From Adiantum capillus-veneris (Eukaryota; Streptophyta; Polypodiopsida; Polypodiales; Pteridaceae): a DNA stretch of 64,000 bases. A program made the position numbers and the translations under genes. Shown one piece after another: positions 34,576 to 47,514 of the stretch. The stretch's first letter is position 1, and each line of letters begins with the position of its first letter. Where the stretch lies: positions 1,460,358 through 1,524,357 of the forward strand of contig CM043959.1 in NCBI GenBank assembly GCA_014529385.2. Direction: 5' to 3'. Under the pieces are notes generated by a model that was not told where the DNA came from, made no database searches, and saw nothing but the letters and a program-made list of their open reading frames with translations.

Positions 34576-36395
34576 ATTCTGGTGTGTCATGCAAATACAA
34601 GCTATTGCTTCCATTAGTGTCAACTTGATTCTACAAGTCACTAAAGACAAGTGGGACAATGTGTATTATTTTCTTGTCAAACCAAATGCATGCACCACTT
34701 GAGGAGATGTTTGATAGGGGATACATGGAGTTATTGCATACGCATATACACAAGGAGACATGTCTTAAATAACCTTTGTGGTTCAACGTGTATGTGGAAA
34801 AGGTGGTAGAGATTCAAGCATTTATTTCCACATGGGAGTGTTGATACTAAAAACTTAGATTAGAAATTATGGTAGTATATCAATTAGACTTTAATTGATG
34901 CAAAGATAAACAAGTCAGTTATAGTTCTCTTACATGGATAGTCGCTTCATGGGACATTTGTCAATGAGACATTGTTTTTCTTCCTAAAAAAGCAAGAAAT
35001 TGGTAAGAGACAACACACAACACTGAGTATTATTTCCTTTGCACCCATGCTAGATCAATGCTTATTTTTTTTCCTTTTGGTGCTTCTTCAAAGGATTTTG
35101 GATGTTTCAGTTAGTTTGGCTCGAACAAACAACATACAGCTAGATTGGCAAATGAGTAAAGTGATCCTCAAAATATTTTATAGTTACTCCTCCATGATTG
35201 AAGTTACTTCTTAGCATGTTGTCTCCCTTGCATTGGTATCATGTGAGGATGCAATGCAGCTACTATGATTGTCCATATTAGGGATCAGAGTGGAAGCATC
35301 TCTATGGATTTTAGTAAATAATTAGAAAGGACTTTTGCACCCAGGTAGTAGATGTACAATGCATTGGGTAGGCCGAGAATCAAGGATCGCCTTCTATAGA
35401 GTCACCACAAGCCATAACAATTGAGAGAGACACATTGAGCATTGATGAATAGATTGGTGGTTGCATCTACAACTTGAGAAGTCTTCTAAGAACTTAAGGA
35501 ATTCAAAAATGTGACATGAAGCTGAAATATGTCATTCTACATCAATTGCTTATCTCAAGAAATAACATCTCTAGTTTGATTGTCCCCAATGAGATCAAAA
35601 TGAGAACAAATGGCTCAATTAGATAGATCCAAGCTCATATTATTTTGACATGGCTTGGTCATAGGGTGCCTCAATTAACTATTATTGATGACAAATAAGG
35701 GAAAGATCTTTAGATGGTCTCTTGATCTAATTCGGTTCGGGCTCCACTCAATGTGGTACCAAGTCTGCTTTCATCTTTCCTTTTCTTTCGCACTTGGCTG
35801 TTGCTTTGTAACTCTCAAGTTTATCTTCTGGTGGTCCTTTGAGTTCTGGTCCATCTCTTTCTGCTTGTACAGGTTTTGCTTTTCTGCACTCGTCTGTCCT
35901 TTCGTCTTTCCTCCCTACATGAGAGGAGAAGCAATGGCTACACGCCATCTTGAGTAAATCTTATCAGTCGGGTAATTCTTCAGGTGTCTCACCAATCTTG
36001 GGTCCTTGGAGTACTTAATCAATTTTTTCACACATATGCCAATCTGTAATTGATGTTTATACTCCATTCTAGCAAACTTGTCCGTTGATTTTTTTTTGCT
36101 CAAATCTTCATTCTTTTCTTCAATTCCTACGCCAAATTTTCAACTTTTTTTTGCCTTCCCACTGAGAGGTGTCATCTCTGTTAGATTCTTCACAAGAAAC
36201 CATGTGTAATCTGGGATTCTTTATGGATTTATTCTCTAGAAGACAGAGCGATGAAGATGGGAGCGCACCCGATGCGTGATGTATGAAGGGTGGGAGTGGC
36301 TAATAAGTCAAGGGTCGGGACAGGAAGATTCTTTCACAAAAGCTGTGTGCACTGCAAAAAGGATTGGATCCTCCATAGAAGAAGAATCTTTCTGT
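34576..36395. other. Unassigned sequence
   Basis: No gene or element could be supported. Short frames (for example 34972-35214 and 35685-35957) have no recognisable domain. The sequence may be degraded transposon. Confidence 0.35.
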
Positions 36396-36407
36396 GCTCT
36401 GATACCA
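36396..36407 (-). other. Orphan Copia-type primer-binding site
   Basis: On the minus strand TGGTATCAGAGC, followed on the plus strand at 36409 by TGTAACAAACTTGG, which would be the LTR edge of a minus-strand element. No gag-pol is recognisable to the left and the outer LTR end was not found. Confidence 0.45.
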
Positions 36408-36408
36408 C

Positions 36409-38275
36409 TGTAACAAACTTGGACACCATAAAGTCTAGGTTCTACCGTGACACAACATAGATGCACTTCAAAACATTCAAAAAGACGACACGACTTGACG
36501 TAGTTCTGTGCCAAGGGATATTGGCCCCAAAGACTCATGGCCCTTTCAATATTTATTTGTGTGCAAAGTACAAGAGAGTCCGCGGGTACTCACTCTTAGA
36601 CTCTGCATCCAGATGCTCTTAGGAGTGAGTCTGTGAGCTTACAAGGGATGCCCCAAAAGCCAAAAGCTTTTAAATTAAAAGCAAAAGTTTCCAAAAGCAA
36701 TTGGTCTTCTAAAACAGCCAAAAGCTGTAAGCATAATTTCCAAAAAAATTGTACGACAGCCAGCTTGATTTGCGAAGTTCTTTACAGTCAGCGTACTTCA
36801 CAGAAATCCGTACGCCAACCACATCAGCAATCGCTTTGCTTTATTTTTAGTGTCCCTAGGGTCCCCTTGGCCATAAGTTAGGATAACTTATAGGGTTGCC
36901 ACCGCACCAGTTTGTGACACGGTTTGAGATTTAGAGTGCTTCCAAGCAAATATTGACACCACATTAGCCCCAAAGGTTCGCATTCCTTTTGATATTTTTT
37001 AATTTAAATAAAACTTTGGAGAAAACCTGTAAATTACTATGAGCTGTCCCGCTTCTATTGGGCCAAAAATGGGCTACTCTAGCCCAAATTTGGCAGCATA
37101 ACCATAATAGGAGGCTTCATAGAAAAATTCATCACGCAAAAGGTGACTTTCCCAATGCATTTGAGCACTTTCTCAAACCTGTCGTGAAATTGCATCACTT
37201 TCCCAAATCTGGCATGGAACTGCAACACGCCAAATTCTCTATTTTCAGCCCCAAAAATGCACTAGAACACCTGTACAATGATTCTCCAAAGCTCTTGGGG
37301 GTATTAGGGATAAAAAAGGGTTAAAACCCTAAACTAGCAAAAATACACAGCATGTTGTAAATTCATGTTTCTGGCTCTCCTTTGCGTGCCAATTGCATCT
37401 GTAACAAGCCCTCGGGCTCCCACTCCTGTAGGGATACTTTCCCTTTGAATCCAACCAGATTTCTCCCGTGAAATATCTCCAAGTTCACCTGTAACTGTGG
37501 GGGATTAGAAATTAGCTAATCCAGTACCTGTGCAAGAGGCTCTTGCCTCGGCAATCACGCATGAACCCAAACAACTGTACGTATAGATAGAAAGTCCTTG
37601 AGTTGGGCATTACATTTTTGTATTCAAACATGGAGAGAGGTGCACAAGAGAAGAATCATCATGCTACATAAGACACGGAAGAAGGCAAACTTTTCATTAA
37701 ATCTCTAAACCTCTGCATGGCGGGCACAAACGAAGAGTTCTTTCAAAAAGAGAAACCCCACCACTTCTCCCACGTCGCCCATATCCCCACCACCCCACTC
37801 TGCAAAAAATAGGCCATTCCCGCCTACTACTCTTTCAAATGGATGAGCCACCCATATATATAAAGGTTTTTGTGTGGGACGTTGAGAGCTTGAGCTTGCA
37901 GGACTTCTTGATAGGACCTTACTTCACCAATGAACTTGACATGGAAATTCCTACTTGAGTCCGATTGGGCATCACATGACTACTTCCTCTTTCAATTGTT
38001 TTTTGCTTTTAGTTATGGTGGACATCGATAACAAGTGTCCTTTATTGATGACACTTGCCTTCCACTACTAACTCTTCTCTTTGTTGTTGGCTGTGATGGT
38101 GGCAGGTAACATTTGAAGGAGTTGCCAGATCTTACATGCAAATGGAGTATTGAGGATGTTTTTCCATCGATTGTACTTTGCCCACATTTTCACATGATAA
38201 ATTGAGCTTTTTTCTGGAATCCCCTGGTTATTAATAGATGATTGTCATCTTTGTGCTCTAATTATTGAAATCCTC

Positions 38276-38277
<2 letters not shown>
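36409..38277. other. Possible decayed LTR and unassigned sequence
   Basis: If the primer-binding site at 36396 is real, the LTR starts here. The rest shows 'ccaaaagc' word repetition near 36640-36730 but no gene or paired repeat. Confidence 0.3.
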
Positions 38278-38341
<64 letters not shown>

Positions 38342-38350
38342 TCACTCACT
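38278..38350. repeat. Compound microsatellite (CA)n(CTCA)3
   Basis: About 29 CA units followed by three CTCA tetramers. Confidence 0.97.
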
Positions 38351-39035
38351 GTAGGCACTTAAGGAAGAAGAAGCAGCCCAAAATCAGCGTTTTCTCTCAA
38401 ATTTGGGCACCCCCAGCTGAGTTGGCCTGCAGATTAGCATTGGAGCCACCAAGTGTCCACTTTCCCTCTTTTTGAGTTACTTTCGTACTACCACTAACTT
38501 ATAAGTGTCATGTGGGGCCTAAATGACTTTGAACTGAGCCTAGATATACTTTTACTACTCAAATTTCAGTGACAATTGGGCGACTTGGCCTTTACTGCTG
38601 TAGGTAAAACTGTTGACCGTTGGCCGTTTCACACTAGCCATACAATGTCTGGCTATTTGTGACTTCAAAAAAAGGGTCCCAAAAATTAAATAGAAATCAA
38701 GGGAAAGAAACCAACAACTAAGGTTAGTGGTTTCCAAAGCCTCCTGACATACCCCCTCTTGAGATTGCAAACATCCTCAATTGCATGCCAAATACACATG
38801 CCATAGATGATTTAGTGTGATTAGCACCCTTTTATCATCACATGTATCCGTAGGAAAGGCCATAAAACATAGATACAAATGACTTAATGAAACCTTCATA
38901 CTTTTGTGATTTCTATCTACGATAGAAGTGAACATTATACCTTTAGCATCTATAGAGCAGTGTACACTTCTATTGCACTGAATCCGTGTGTACATTTAAT
39001 GTTTTGGATGTGCCTGCATGGATGTGTATTTATCC
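38351..39035. other. Unassigned sequence
   Basis: Contains a C-rich tract 'ataccccctcttgag' (38750-38764) that on the minus strand could be a polypurine tract next to a TGTCAGG LTR edge; not supported by any coding match. Otherwise nothing seen. Confidence 0.3.
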
Positions 39036-40398
39036 ATTAGCCAAGGAAAGCTTGGCACAAGCTACTGAAAAGCTCAGATAAATCGGAGCCATTATTCCCA
39101 ACAGCCTTATTGAGGATACCAGAAAAAGAAGAGAATGGTGGGAAGGTTCCCCCTTTATAATGAGAAGGTTTATGGAAATGCATGGGAAAAAGCTCAGAAA
39201 TGTTCCTCTAATTAGACAAAAGAAGCGTGGCATGCTACAAGGTGCTCCCATGTTCTCTCTCTCACCGCCTTCTAACCCCATGAGCAACCTTATTCCTGAA
39301 GATCTGGATGAAGAGGAACAAGCTGTTGTCAAAGAGGAGTTTAAAGTCACAAGTGCAGTCTTGGACAAAGCCTCAAAGCCTATGGAAGCATATACTGACC
39401 CTTTTATCCCTCACCTTCGGCTAGGACCCATGTTACATGACACACATCAGAATGTTTGGGGCTTTGGCAATTATGCCCTACTTGCCCCAATCAATGAGAA
39501 ATTTTTACTCACCCTTCTCAATGAGAGAGATAAAGAGGCAACAAAAATTGGCTTACAACAAATCCTCTTGAACAACTCCTCAAACATCATTGAGCCCTAT
39601 CTCATTGGATGCCCTTTTACTATGGCATACTTTGAGACACAAAGGTGCTCCACCAACCTCCGATGTGTCTTGGGAGTGAAAGGTGTTATCTCTCTAACTG
39701 GTAGAGATCCTAGTTATACTACACAGCTATGGAACATTCACCGCCCCTTCATCAAATGTGGCTGTGACTTCAACGGAGAAGGGGATCATTGCAGAGATGG
39801 TAACGTCCTATGGTTTGATCATGCTCTCTGGCTAATTATGTTCAAGGTTGCTTCCTTTTTTCTTGCTGACTCTTTGAAGAAGTCCACCCTGAAGTTCCTA
39901 AAATGGGTTGCTATAGAAGGACAAGAGGGTATCAAAGCACTTCTCATTCACCATATGTACAAGGAAAGACTCAAAGTATATATTAAACAAGATGCTCTAT
40001 TTCAGCAGGCCCCGCTTGATGCTCAGAACAATGAAATGGAATCCTTTCTTCAAAAGGCTGTCTTGCCCACTAGAGAATCTAACTCTGACTCTAGACATGG
40101 CAAAAGGGGCAGGGTGGACCAAAGGAGAGGCAGACACAGGAAGGGCATGAACCCCCGCTTTTTAACCCAACCGCCTAACACCCCTCCCTGGACCCCAGTT
40201 TTTTCACCGTCTGAGTCCTCCCACACCCACCACTACTACACGTGCTCGATCTGCTATTACCCCTGGATGTGCTCCCAGTGCTCAAAATCTGCTATATTTT
40301 TTATCTTGTTGCAGGATATTTGCAAGGATGAAGTTGGAAGGTTTTGTCTGAACCCACCTGTCCCTACCAAAATTCCCTCCTTCATACATTTACTATAG
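39036..40398 (+). CDS. Unrecognised long reading frame upstream of the Penelope-like RT
   Basis: The frame is open from ATG 39160 for 412 codons. Upstream of it the same frame stays open to a TAA at about 39078-39080, beyond which plausible coding continues, so the ATG may not be the true start. I do not recognise the family. It has an acidic segment (DLDEEEQ), a cysteine-containing patch (IKCGCDFNGEGDHC), a hydrophobic stretch (LWLIMFKVASFFLADSL) and a basic region (HGKRGRVDQRRGRHRKG). Codon quality falls after about 40140. It lies 0.25 kb before a same-strand Penelope-like RT and could be the N-terminal part or first ORF of that element; a host gene fragment is the alternative. Confidence 0.5.
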
Positions 40399-40639
40399 GA
40401 ATGCTCTCATGGATATCAGGTATATCCATGCCTTCTTTAGCCTTTTTTTGTATGGATTGGATATTCCAACTAATGAGCTATGGGATAATCTCTGTTTTTC
40501 TTGGTCATCATGGACCCTATCAAGCTAAAATTATGCAATGCTAAGGAAGTTTTTTCCAAATTTGTAATTCCAAATTGTTAGTGCAATACATCTACCCCTG
40601 GGAATTTTAACAGTCTTAAGCATGTGATATTTTATATCT

Positions 40640-41555
40640 TAAGTACTTTGACAATCAGAGTATGAGAAACATTCTCTTGAAGGGACTTAATCATATCCCT
40701 TCCCAGCCTTTGTGCAAACACATTGCCATAAGCGAACTCTGGTTACGTCTTTCCAAAATTTTACAGAGTGACATTTTAGTCTTACCTCCCCTACTTCAGG
40801 AGGATAGAATTAAACAACTCTTTTGGGAATTTTGTGAAACCATGCTTCCATTTAAAAACTCAACCAAGCTAATTGCCCCTATGGATCAACACATTGAGGC
40901 TCTAAAAAGCAAGTATTTTATTACCTGCTTAGACAAGGCTTTTGATAACCCTGTCTTTATATGCTCAGTATTTATATCTCAAGAAGCTAAAAAGAGGCTC
41001 TCTGACCCCGACTTTCTGCCCATTACTATTCCCTAGTATGACATTTTGAAAACAATTGATGATTACCTCACCAAACTTCACCTCAAAAGCCTCTGCCCTC
41101 TACCCTACCTAACAACCATTTATAAAGCTCACAAAAATGCTTTTAGGTGGATCACTTGTGGGTCTAATTGCTATTTCTTCGAGGTGTCTTTACTCTTAGC
41201 TTTCATCCTCAAAACATGTATCCCCTGCTTAAAACATAGGGCACACTTACTCAACCAAAAAGCCTTATTATGTTGTAATATCCAACTCCAATCTTGGTGG
41301 GTTGTGGACTCCCTATACGAAGTTATTCTAAACCTACCAAGCAAAGTGACCTCTATATTCTCAGCCGATATCAAGAAGCGTTATGAGAATATTCCTCATC
41401 AGGGAAGTATTGGCATAATTTCCATCATAAACTCACTCATCAGCTATGTCTTTGTTCAACAAGCACCTTTTATCTCATTTAAGAGCTTCCCCAATCAGTG
41501 TACAAACTTCATCAAAAGCTACACACACAAAGTGAATGGTGCTAGAGTTTCATAA
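40640..41555 (+). pseudogene. Penelope-like element reverse transcriptase, partial
   Basis: The N-terminal motif NILLKGLNHIP (about 40663-40695) resembles the LL.KGLNF.PTP signature of Penelope-like elements. Next come RLSDPDFLPI (about 41000) and LPYLTTIYKAHKNAFRWITCGSN (about 41100-41170), matching the LPK.HK..R.I segment. WWVVDSL.....IFSADIKKRYENIPHQG (about 41300-41405) is RT motif A of this class (T-D-I-..-Y-x-x-I-P-H). The YxDD motif and GIY-YIG endonuclease are absent; similarity ends near 41555. A frame change occurs at about 41037-41046. The family call rests on motif order by eye and needs a profile search. Confidence 0.6.
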
Positions 41556-41884
41556 AACCCATCCACACACAAGCAAACAATAGGTCACATACACTAATTA
41601 CAAGATTAAGAACCAACTTAATCAACCTATTTAGTGATGTTAAATATCGTAAATTGAATTTTCATAAAAAGATAAGAGTGGTTAATAAACAAGAAGTCAT
41701 CACACACACTCAAATCTAGAATAATGAGAAAGGTGAAACTACTTCATGACATAATGGAATAGAAGAATTAAGACTAATGAGAAAGTAGATATTATATTAA
41801 GAAATATTCTCTAATTATAATGGATTAGCACTATCCTCTTAAGCATGGGCATTAAGCTCAAGGCTAGGCCATCCATAGAGAGAA

Positions 41885-41936
<52 letters not shown>

Positions 41937-42121
41937 CTCAAAAGTGGATCCTCAAGAATCAAGCCTCCTTGCATAAAGGCTTCCTTATAAAAGCTTTCAC
42001 CACAATCCCTTCTACTATGGAACTCCCAATGAGCCCAAGACCTTATACAATGTGAGTCACATCCATAACATATCTCCCGCTTGATGCATAATCGGTGTAG
42101 CCTGTGTTAGTCACTGCTACA
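41539..42121 (-). repeat. Possible 3' LTR truncating the Penelope-like sequence
   Basis: On the minus strand a G-rich tract (42122-42134) is followed at 42121 by TGTAGCAGTGACTAACAC, a plausible LTR start. The left edge near 41539 is where Penelope homology stops. It encloses the (GA)n tract 41887-41935. No second LTR is in the window. Confidence 0.4.
41887..41935. repeat. Microsatellite (GA)n
   Basis: About 24 GA units. Confidence 0.97.
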
Positions 42122-42134
42122 TTCCCCCCTTCCT
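42122..42134 (-). other. Candidate polypurine tract
   Basis: Minus-strand AGGAAGGGGGGAA, preceded by coding-like HEDVRYIRKGGNV. This closely parallels the 3' end of the Ty3-type element at 55709-55720 (NTEGGNV). Confidence 0.55.
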
Positions 42135-44023
42135 AATATAGCGCACGTCCTCGTGTGCCAACGAAGAAAAAAACGGTGACGTGGTAGAAAGAAAGTCCAT
42201 GGATGAATGTTGATTTGCACATCATAAGAACAAGTAATGAGCATCAAAGGCCAACAAGGATAAAAAACATGAAGTACAATGAACAATCATGCAAAGTTAT
42301 TTTTTTGCTTCTAAAAGATGGTAAATCATAGTAAAATAATAAACAACATAGAGCAAAAAATAGACCTATACTATTGTGAAGAGTAAACCACTTGAAATTT
42401 CAGTTTTATGTACGAAACACAAGCAATCAATTTTGACCCTACGCTAATGCAAGCTATTTAACCTACTAGCCTAAAAACTATATGATCAATCCTTAATAAA
42501 TCATTCAATTCTATGTCTAGGGGCTATTAAAAAGCTCCTAATCTATTAGTACATTGTCACAGCTTTTTGAAGCTCATGGAAGTTTTGTTTTGTTACACAT
42601 AGAAAAAAAAATCACAATAAAAGGATACCACCCCAAGGCAAATCTAGCTATGACTCTCGGCTTCTTGAACCCTTAAGAAGGTGTTCCAAAAGCCTTCTAG
42701 CATACCAAGGAGATGGCTAACCCCCATTAGCCCAGGGCATTGGTTTAAGGCCTTGACCAAGCAAGCCAAGGTGATTCCCCTCCTCTGCCAAGTGCCAATA
42801 AGGTGCTAGGACTCACAAGACACAACATAACATAAAAAATTTCTTTTCATGTGTCTAGTAGCATTTTTGCTACTTTTTCTTGACACTTTGTTGCTTCATT
42901 GTTTCATTTTTTAGCACTTTTCATTGCTTCCATCATGAGATATTTATGGCAACTAGACTAAAGGACTAAAGCCTAAGCATAGCCCTAGGTCATGTTAAAA
43001 ATGAATGGAGTATTAAGACTATCACTAAGAGTTTAGGACTAATGAGAAATGAACCTACATTAACCTAAGGTCAAGGCCAATTACCTATGATTAGCACACA
43101 TAAAACCTAATTTTTTGATGAGTTAATATTCACAAAGCAAAGTGTTGAAACTTTAGTATGCCTAGCTGTTGAACATGAAAGAACCATAGCTTAGAAGCAA
43201 AATTTACTTAAGCCAAGCATAGAGAATGGAGAGATGAACAAAAGAGAAAAATCATGGAGGGATTTCACCTATTCATTCTCTTTGTGCATCCTTGAGGAAG
43301 CATCCACTTTGTGTAGAGAACTCTCTTGAATCTTTTATTTTCAATCCAAGCTGATTGAAGCTAAGTATAAACACAATCTCCAAAGGTCTTTTATTGAACT
43401 CCAAAAGCACACAACAAAAACCATTACTGAAAACCTAAAGCTAGGGTCTTGCATACCCAAATTTTCCAAACGAAAAAAACCCAATGGAAAAAAGTGCCTT
43501 TGGTTATTCACATGATGCTCTTTAGTAGCACGTTTATGCATACATAAAACCAATGAGAGATAAAATGCTTCTAAATAAGCGCATTTTGCAATTTAAAATC
43601 CTCTTATGCATGATTCAAAAGTTGATTAATTGTTAGCTTACTTGAAATATGGAATTTAAAACAAGCCAAGAACTAGAAATAATGCAGCTTTGATGAAATG
43701 AAGTGGCTCTTGAAAGCCAAATTTTACATTTTTAAAGCTCTCCAAAAAAAGTTCGCTAATAGCTAGCTCAAATAAAATTTTACAATTTTAGAGCAATCTA
43801 TGAGCTAGAGATGACTGCAACTTGATGGAAAAGTGAATGGCTCTCAATAGGCAAATTTTGCTATATTTTGATATGATGACCCCTTCTTGGATCAATGAAA
43901 GTTTATGCTTGGCCACAACCCTTCAAAGGAATCTCAATCATTAGTACTCTAAGCATATAAACATCGAATACAAGCACTACGACTCATTTTGCTCAATCAA
44001 AATTGAAATTTTGATTCTTTTGA

Positions 44024-44026
<3 letters not shown>
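42135..44026 (-). other. Probable 3' internal remnant of a Ty3-type element; no genes
   Basis: No coding domain is recognisable. A segment at 43432-43508 shares a conserved phrase with 56556-56625 (see findings), suggesting both are 3' internal regions of related elements. Confidence 0.4.

Positions 44027-44081
<55 letters not shown>
44027..44081. repeat. Microsatellite (GA)n at the 3' end of LINE-2
   Basis: About 27 GA units directly after the last LINE-2 sequence; on the LINE coding strand this is a (TC)n tail. Confidence 0.9.
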
Positions 44082-44086
<5 letters not shown>

Positions 44087-44114
44087 ATTATCGTCCTCGG
44101 AGGTCAAATATGAC

Positions 44115-47100
44115 CTATGGGACCAAAGTTACATGTGATGTAGTATGTGTATGGCTGATGAGTGACTCTCGATGCTCCAAAATTGTAGTGATGAGAGTCA
44201 CAATGGAGAGCCCACACTTTGGCTGGGAGAGGAAAGTGTGTAGGTCTAAGTTATGGCTGAAAATGTGAGAGAAGCAAGTTCGGATGTGATCAAAAGCTGA
44301 GCACTCTAGTAGTGTGTGGTACTCAGACTCTCGAACTTGCAGTGAGCATAATGTGCACAATCGATTTGACTCTTCTCCATTGCCCCAACGCCCTATCTCG
44401 CATCGAAGGAAATGGGAGCTAAGCCGAATTGCTGCAATAGTGCGTATCGCGGACAAGGGAATAGGCTCAAGCATGTAAGTGTGAGTACGGTTTCCTCTCT
44501 CAGAGAAGAACATGGTTTTGTAGCTGGGGGCAATATAGGTGGTGTAATGTATGAAGCGTGACCCACCGGATTTCTCCCAATCCGTAATACATTGGCATTG
44601 TAGAAAAGCTTCATTCACTTGAGAGTCAATTGAAGCATCATGTAGCAAGTGTAATGCATCCCATCTCCCAAACCACTTCTTTATGTCTTGCATCCATCCC
44701 GTGCTCAAGATCTTGCTTTTATGCGTCTTTTGAACTTTTTTGCTTGCTTCCCATGCAATTGTAGGAAGTCGATGTGAGGGGTTTTGACGCATCTTTATCA
44801 TGTACTCCACAACCCTTTCCATGCCCATAACCTCAATTGGAAGAGATCCTGACTCAAGAAGTAAGAGCATGTATGGTGTTTGTGTCTTAACTTGGAGAAA
44901 GTTTGTAAGAAAACGCTTTTGGACATTCTCAAACTCTTTCCAAGTAGACTTTGAGATGCTCCCGCCCCACACTTCAACTCCATAAAGAAGAACCGGTGTC
45001 ACCAATGCATCAAAAAGATACTTCTTGAGAATCCAACACTTGATGTTTCCCGCATTACACATGTTCTCAAATGCATAATATGCTCTCTTTTCCGCTTCCA
45101 AACGATGCATAGCACATTCATGCCACTTGTGATTGGATGGAACCTCAAGGCCAAGGTACTTAAAGCTCTCAACAACTTTAAGTGTCTCGTTGTTGTACAC
45201 AATGCATGGCTTCTCCTTATGGTTGGTTTTCACAAGCATAACCTTTGTTTTGGATTCATTTACAATCATCCCACTATGCAAGCAAAAGTTCTCAAGAACA
45301 ACCATAAGCTTTTGTGCATCTTCTAAAGTGTGTGCTAGAAGCACTACATCATCCGCATACAACAAAAGCATGATTACCGCATTGCAAATAGTGACCTCTT
45401 CAATGCCTTCTTCTTGCATAAAGTCAAGTACCATTTGTTCCAATTGATCGATGCATAGACCAAAGAGAGTTGGTGACAATGGACATCCTTGTTTAACCCC
45501 AATAGTGCTTACAAAAATTTCTGAAATTTCTCTTCCCATGCGCAATTGACAAATCACCTTCTCATAGATTCGAGAAACCGCAAGCATAAAATCACTTGGC
45601 ACTTGGAGTTCTTCCATCCTTCTCCACAAATTGTTACGTGGAATCATATCAAAGGCTTTCTTAAAGTCCACAAAACAACAATACAATCACTTGCCTTTCG
45701 ACCGACTTTCCTCCATGAGAACAAGAAGAGTGACAAGATGATCAATGGTGCTATGGCATCGACGAAAACCCACTTGTCCCTTTGCACGCTTGTCATTCTC
45801 TTCAACCCAATCACTCAATTTCATCTCCATTATGCACCCAAACAACTTTGCCATAAGAGACCCAATCATTATAGTCTGGTAGTTGCTTACATTCTTTACA
45901 TCCCCTCCTTTATGCAAAGGCTTAACCCAATTAGTACTCCAATCATAAGGCATACCATGTTGAAGTGAAAGGTTGAACATATCACACATCCACTCATAGG
46001 TAAAATCTCCCGTCCATTTGATCATCTCCGGCTTGATACCTTGAAGATCTCCCGCTTTGCGAGTGGCCAACTTTTCAAGCCCACCGCAAACATCCTCAAT
46101 AGTAAAAAAAGACGGCATACATGGGAGTGAACCATAAAATGGCATTTTTTTCAGTATTTGCTTGCTCATATAATTGCCTACAATGTGTGTACATATCCAC
46201 TAGACTGAAGTTACCAAAATTCTCAACCCGCTTGCCTCTCAAGTTTCTCCAAAATCTTCCACATGCATGTGCCTTTTCTTGGACTTGAAATTCTTGTTGC
46301 TTTACTTCCCATCTTCTTCTCTTCTTTTGAATCAATGCCTTGTATGTATGCAAATGACTTTGATAGTTGTCTTTGTCCATAGTTGCATCAAGATTTATCA
46401 AGGACTTTCGAGCATCTTGACATTCTTTATCAAACCACCTTTTGCGTGATCTATCTTTGTTGATACCATGGAGATGCTTTATGGCAAAGCATTCTTCCGC
46501 ACAAGAACAACTAGGTTTCTTGAAAGCTTCCCATTTAGTTTCCAATGGTGCATCACATTGAAGCTTTGTCATCCATAATTTTTGCTCAACCATTTCAATG
46601 TACATTGGTGCCCGTTTGAAATCCATACATAGTGATAACTTCTCTTTCCTTTGGCTGAGATTATCATGCTTAGTTACTTCTCCACATGAAAGGTCAATAC
46701 ATAAGGTGCGATGGTCGGATTCCGGGGTCCATTGACCAAACATAAAACTCTTTATGCGATACATGATGGCTTCAGAGAGTAGCATATAGTCAATCACACT
46801 ATCCCCATTATGTCTCCTACATGTAAATCCATTGGTTCCACTCCACAAAGATATACCATTGGCAATGAGCGTACCCGTGCTATTACACATGTGTAAAAGT
46901 AACTTTCCATAGTGATCTGGCTATTTCTCATCCATTGAAGTACGATCATACAAGTGAACTTCCTCCAACTCCCTTGAAATGTATGGCATATCAAATTGTT
47001 GAGTATTATGTTGCAATGTTTTTGTGCGAGCATTCATATCCCCAAATACAATAACATCACCTTCACCTTTGAAATAAGCAATGTCCTCTTCCAAATTAGA

Positions 47101-47514
47101 AAATGGTTGATCTCTATCCATGCAAGCATAAAAGGGAGAATCATGATGAGGAATGTAGCAACCGGCTACAAAAATGGGTGCTCTTTTTGGTGTCATAATT
47201 TTCAGCCATACATAACGTTTGTACTTGTCATCTTTCACAATTGATACAAAATCTTCCAATCCTTTCTTAACCATACATGCTAACCCTCCTTGTCCTCTTC
47301 GTTGCTTGAGATTCTTTGACCACATCAATGAATGTACATTGTAATCCTCCAAGCCGTTAATCCTTTGTGTATCATGCTCCCAAGTTTCAAGAAGAAGTAC
47401 AACATCGGCTTTGCTTGTTAGTTCATCAATGCCAACCCCCGCATTCCATGGGTATCCATTACAATTCCAAAAGCATATTTTCAATTGTAACTCGGTCTCA
47501 TAGGTCACGCATCC
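44115..47514 (-). pseudogene. LINE-2 ORF2: endonuclease and reverse transcriptase
   Basis: The endonuclease has CFWNCNG (about 47470), LLLETWE (about 47395), VFGDMNAR (about 47045) and PESDHRTL (about 46705), the expected Mg-dependent APE residues. A TAG at 46918-46920 interrupts it. A frameshift at the A-run or T-run about 46105-46152 leads into the RT start (KAGDLQGIKPEMIKW, QVGFRRCHSTIDHL). A TGA at 45687-45689 precedes FVDFKKAFD, KQGCPLSPTLF and catalytic YADD (45348-45359). The C-terminus has RCEIGRW...CTLC...HTLLEC, a zinc-knuckle-like end. No RNase H domain is seen. Confidence 0.9.

Noticed and set aside
36396-38277. A fourth complete Copia element
   Set aside because: Only a primer-binding-like site and a possible LTR start; no gag-pol or paired LTR.
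38749-38764. Polypurine tract and LTR edge of another minus-strand element
   Set aside because: A G-rich tract and TGTCAGG are present on the minus strand, but no coding or second LTR supports it.
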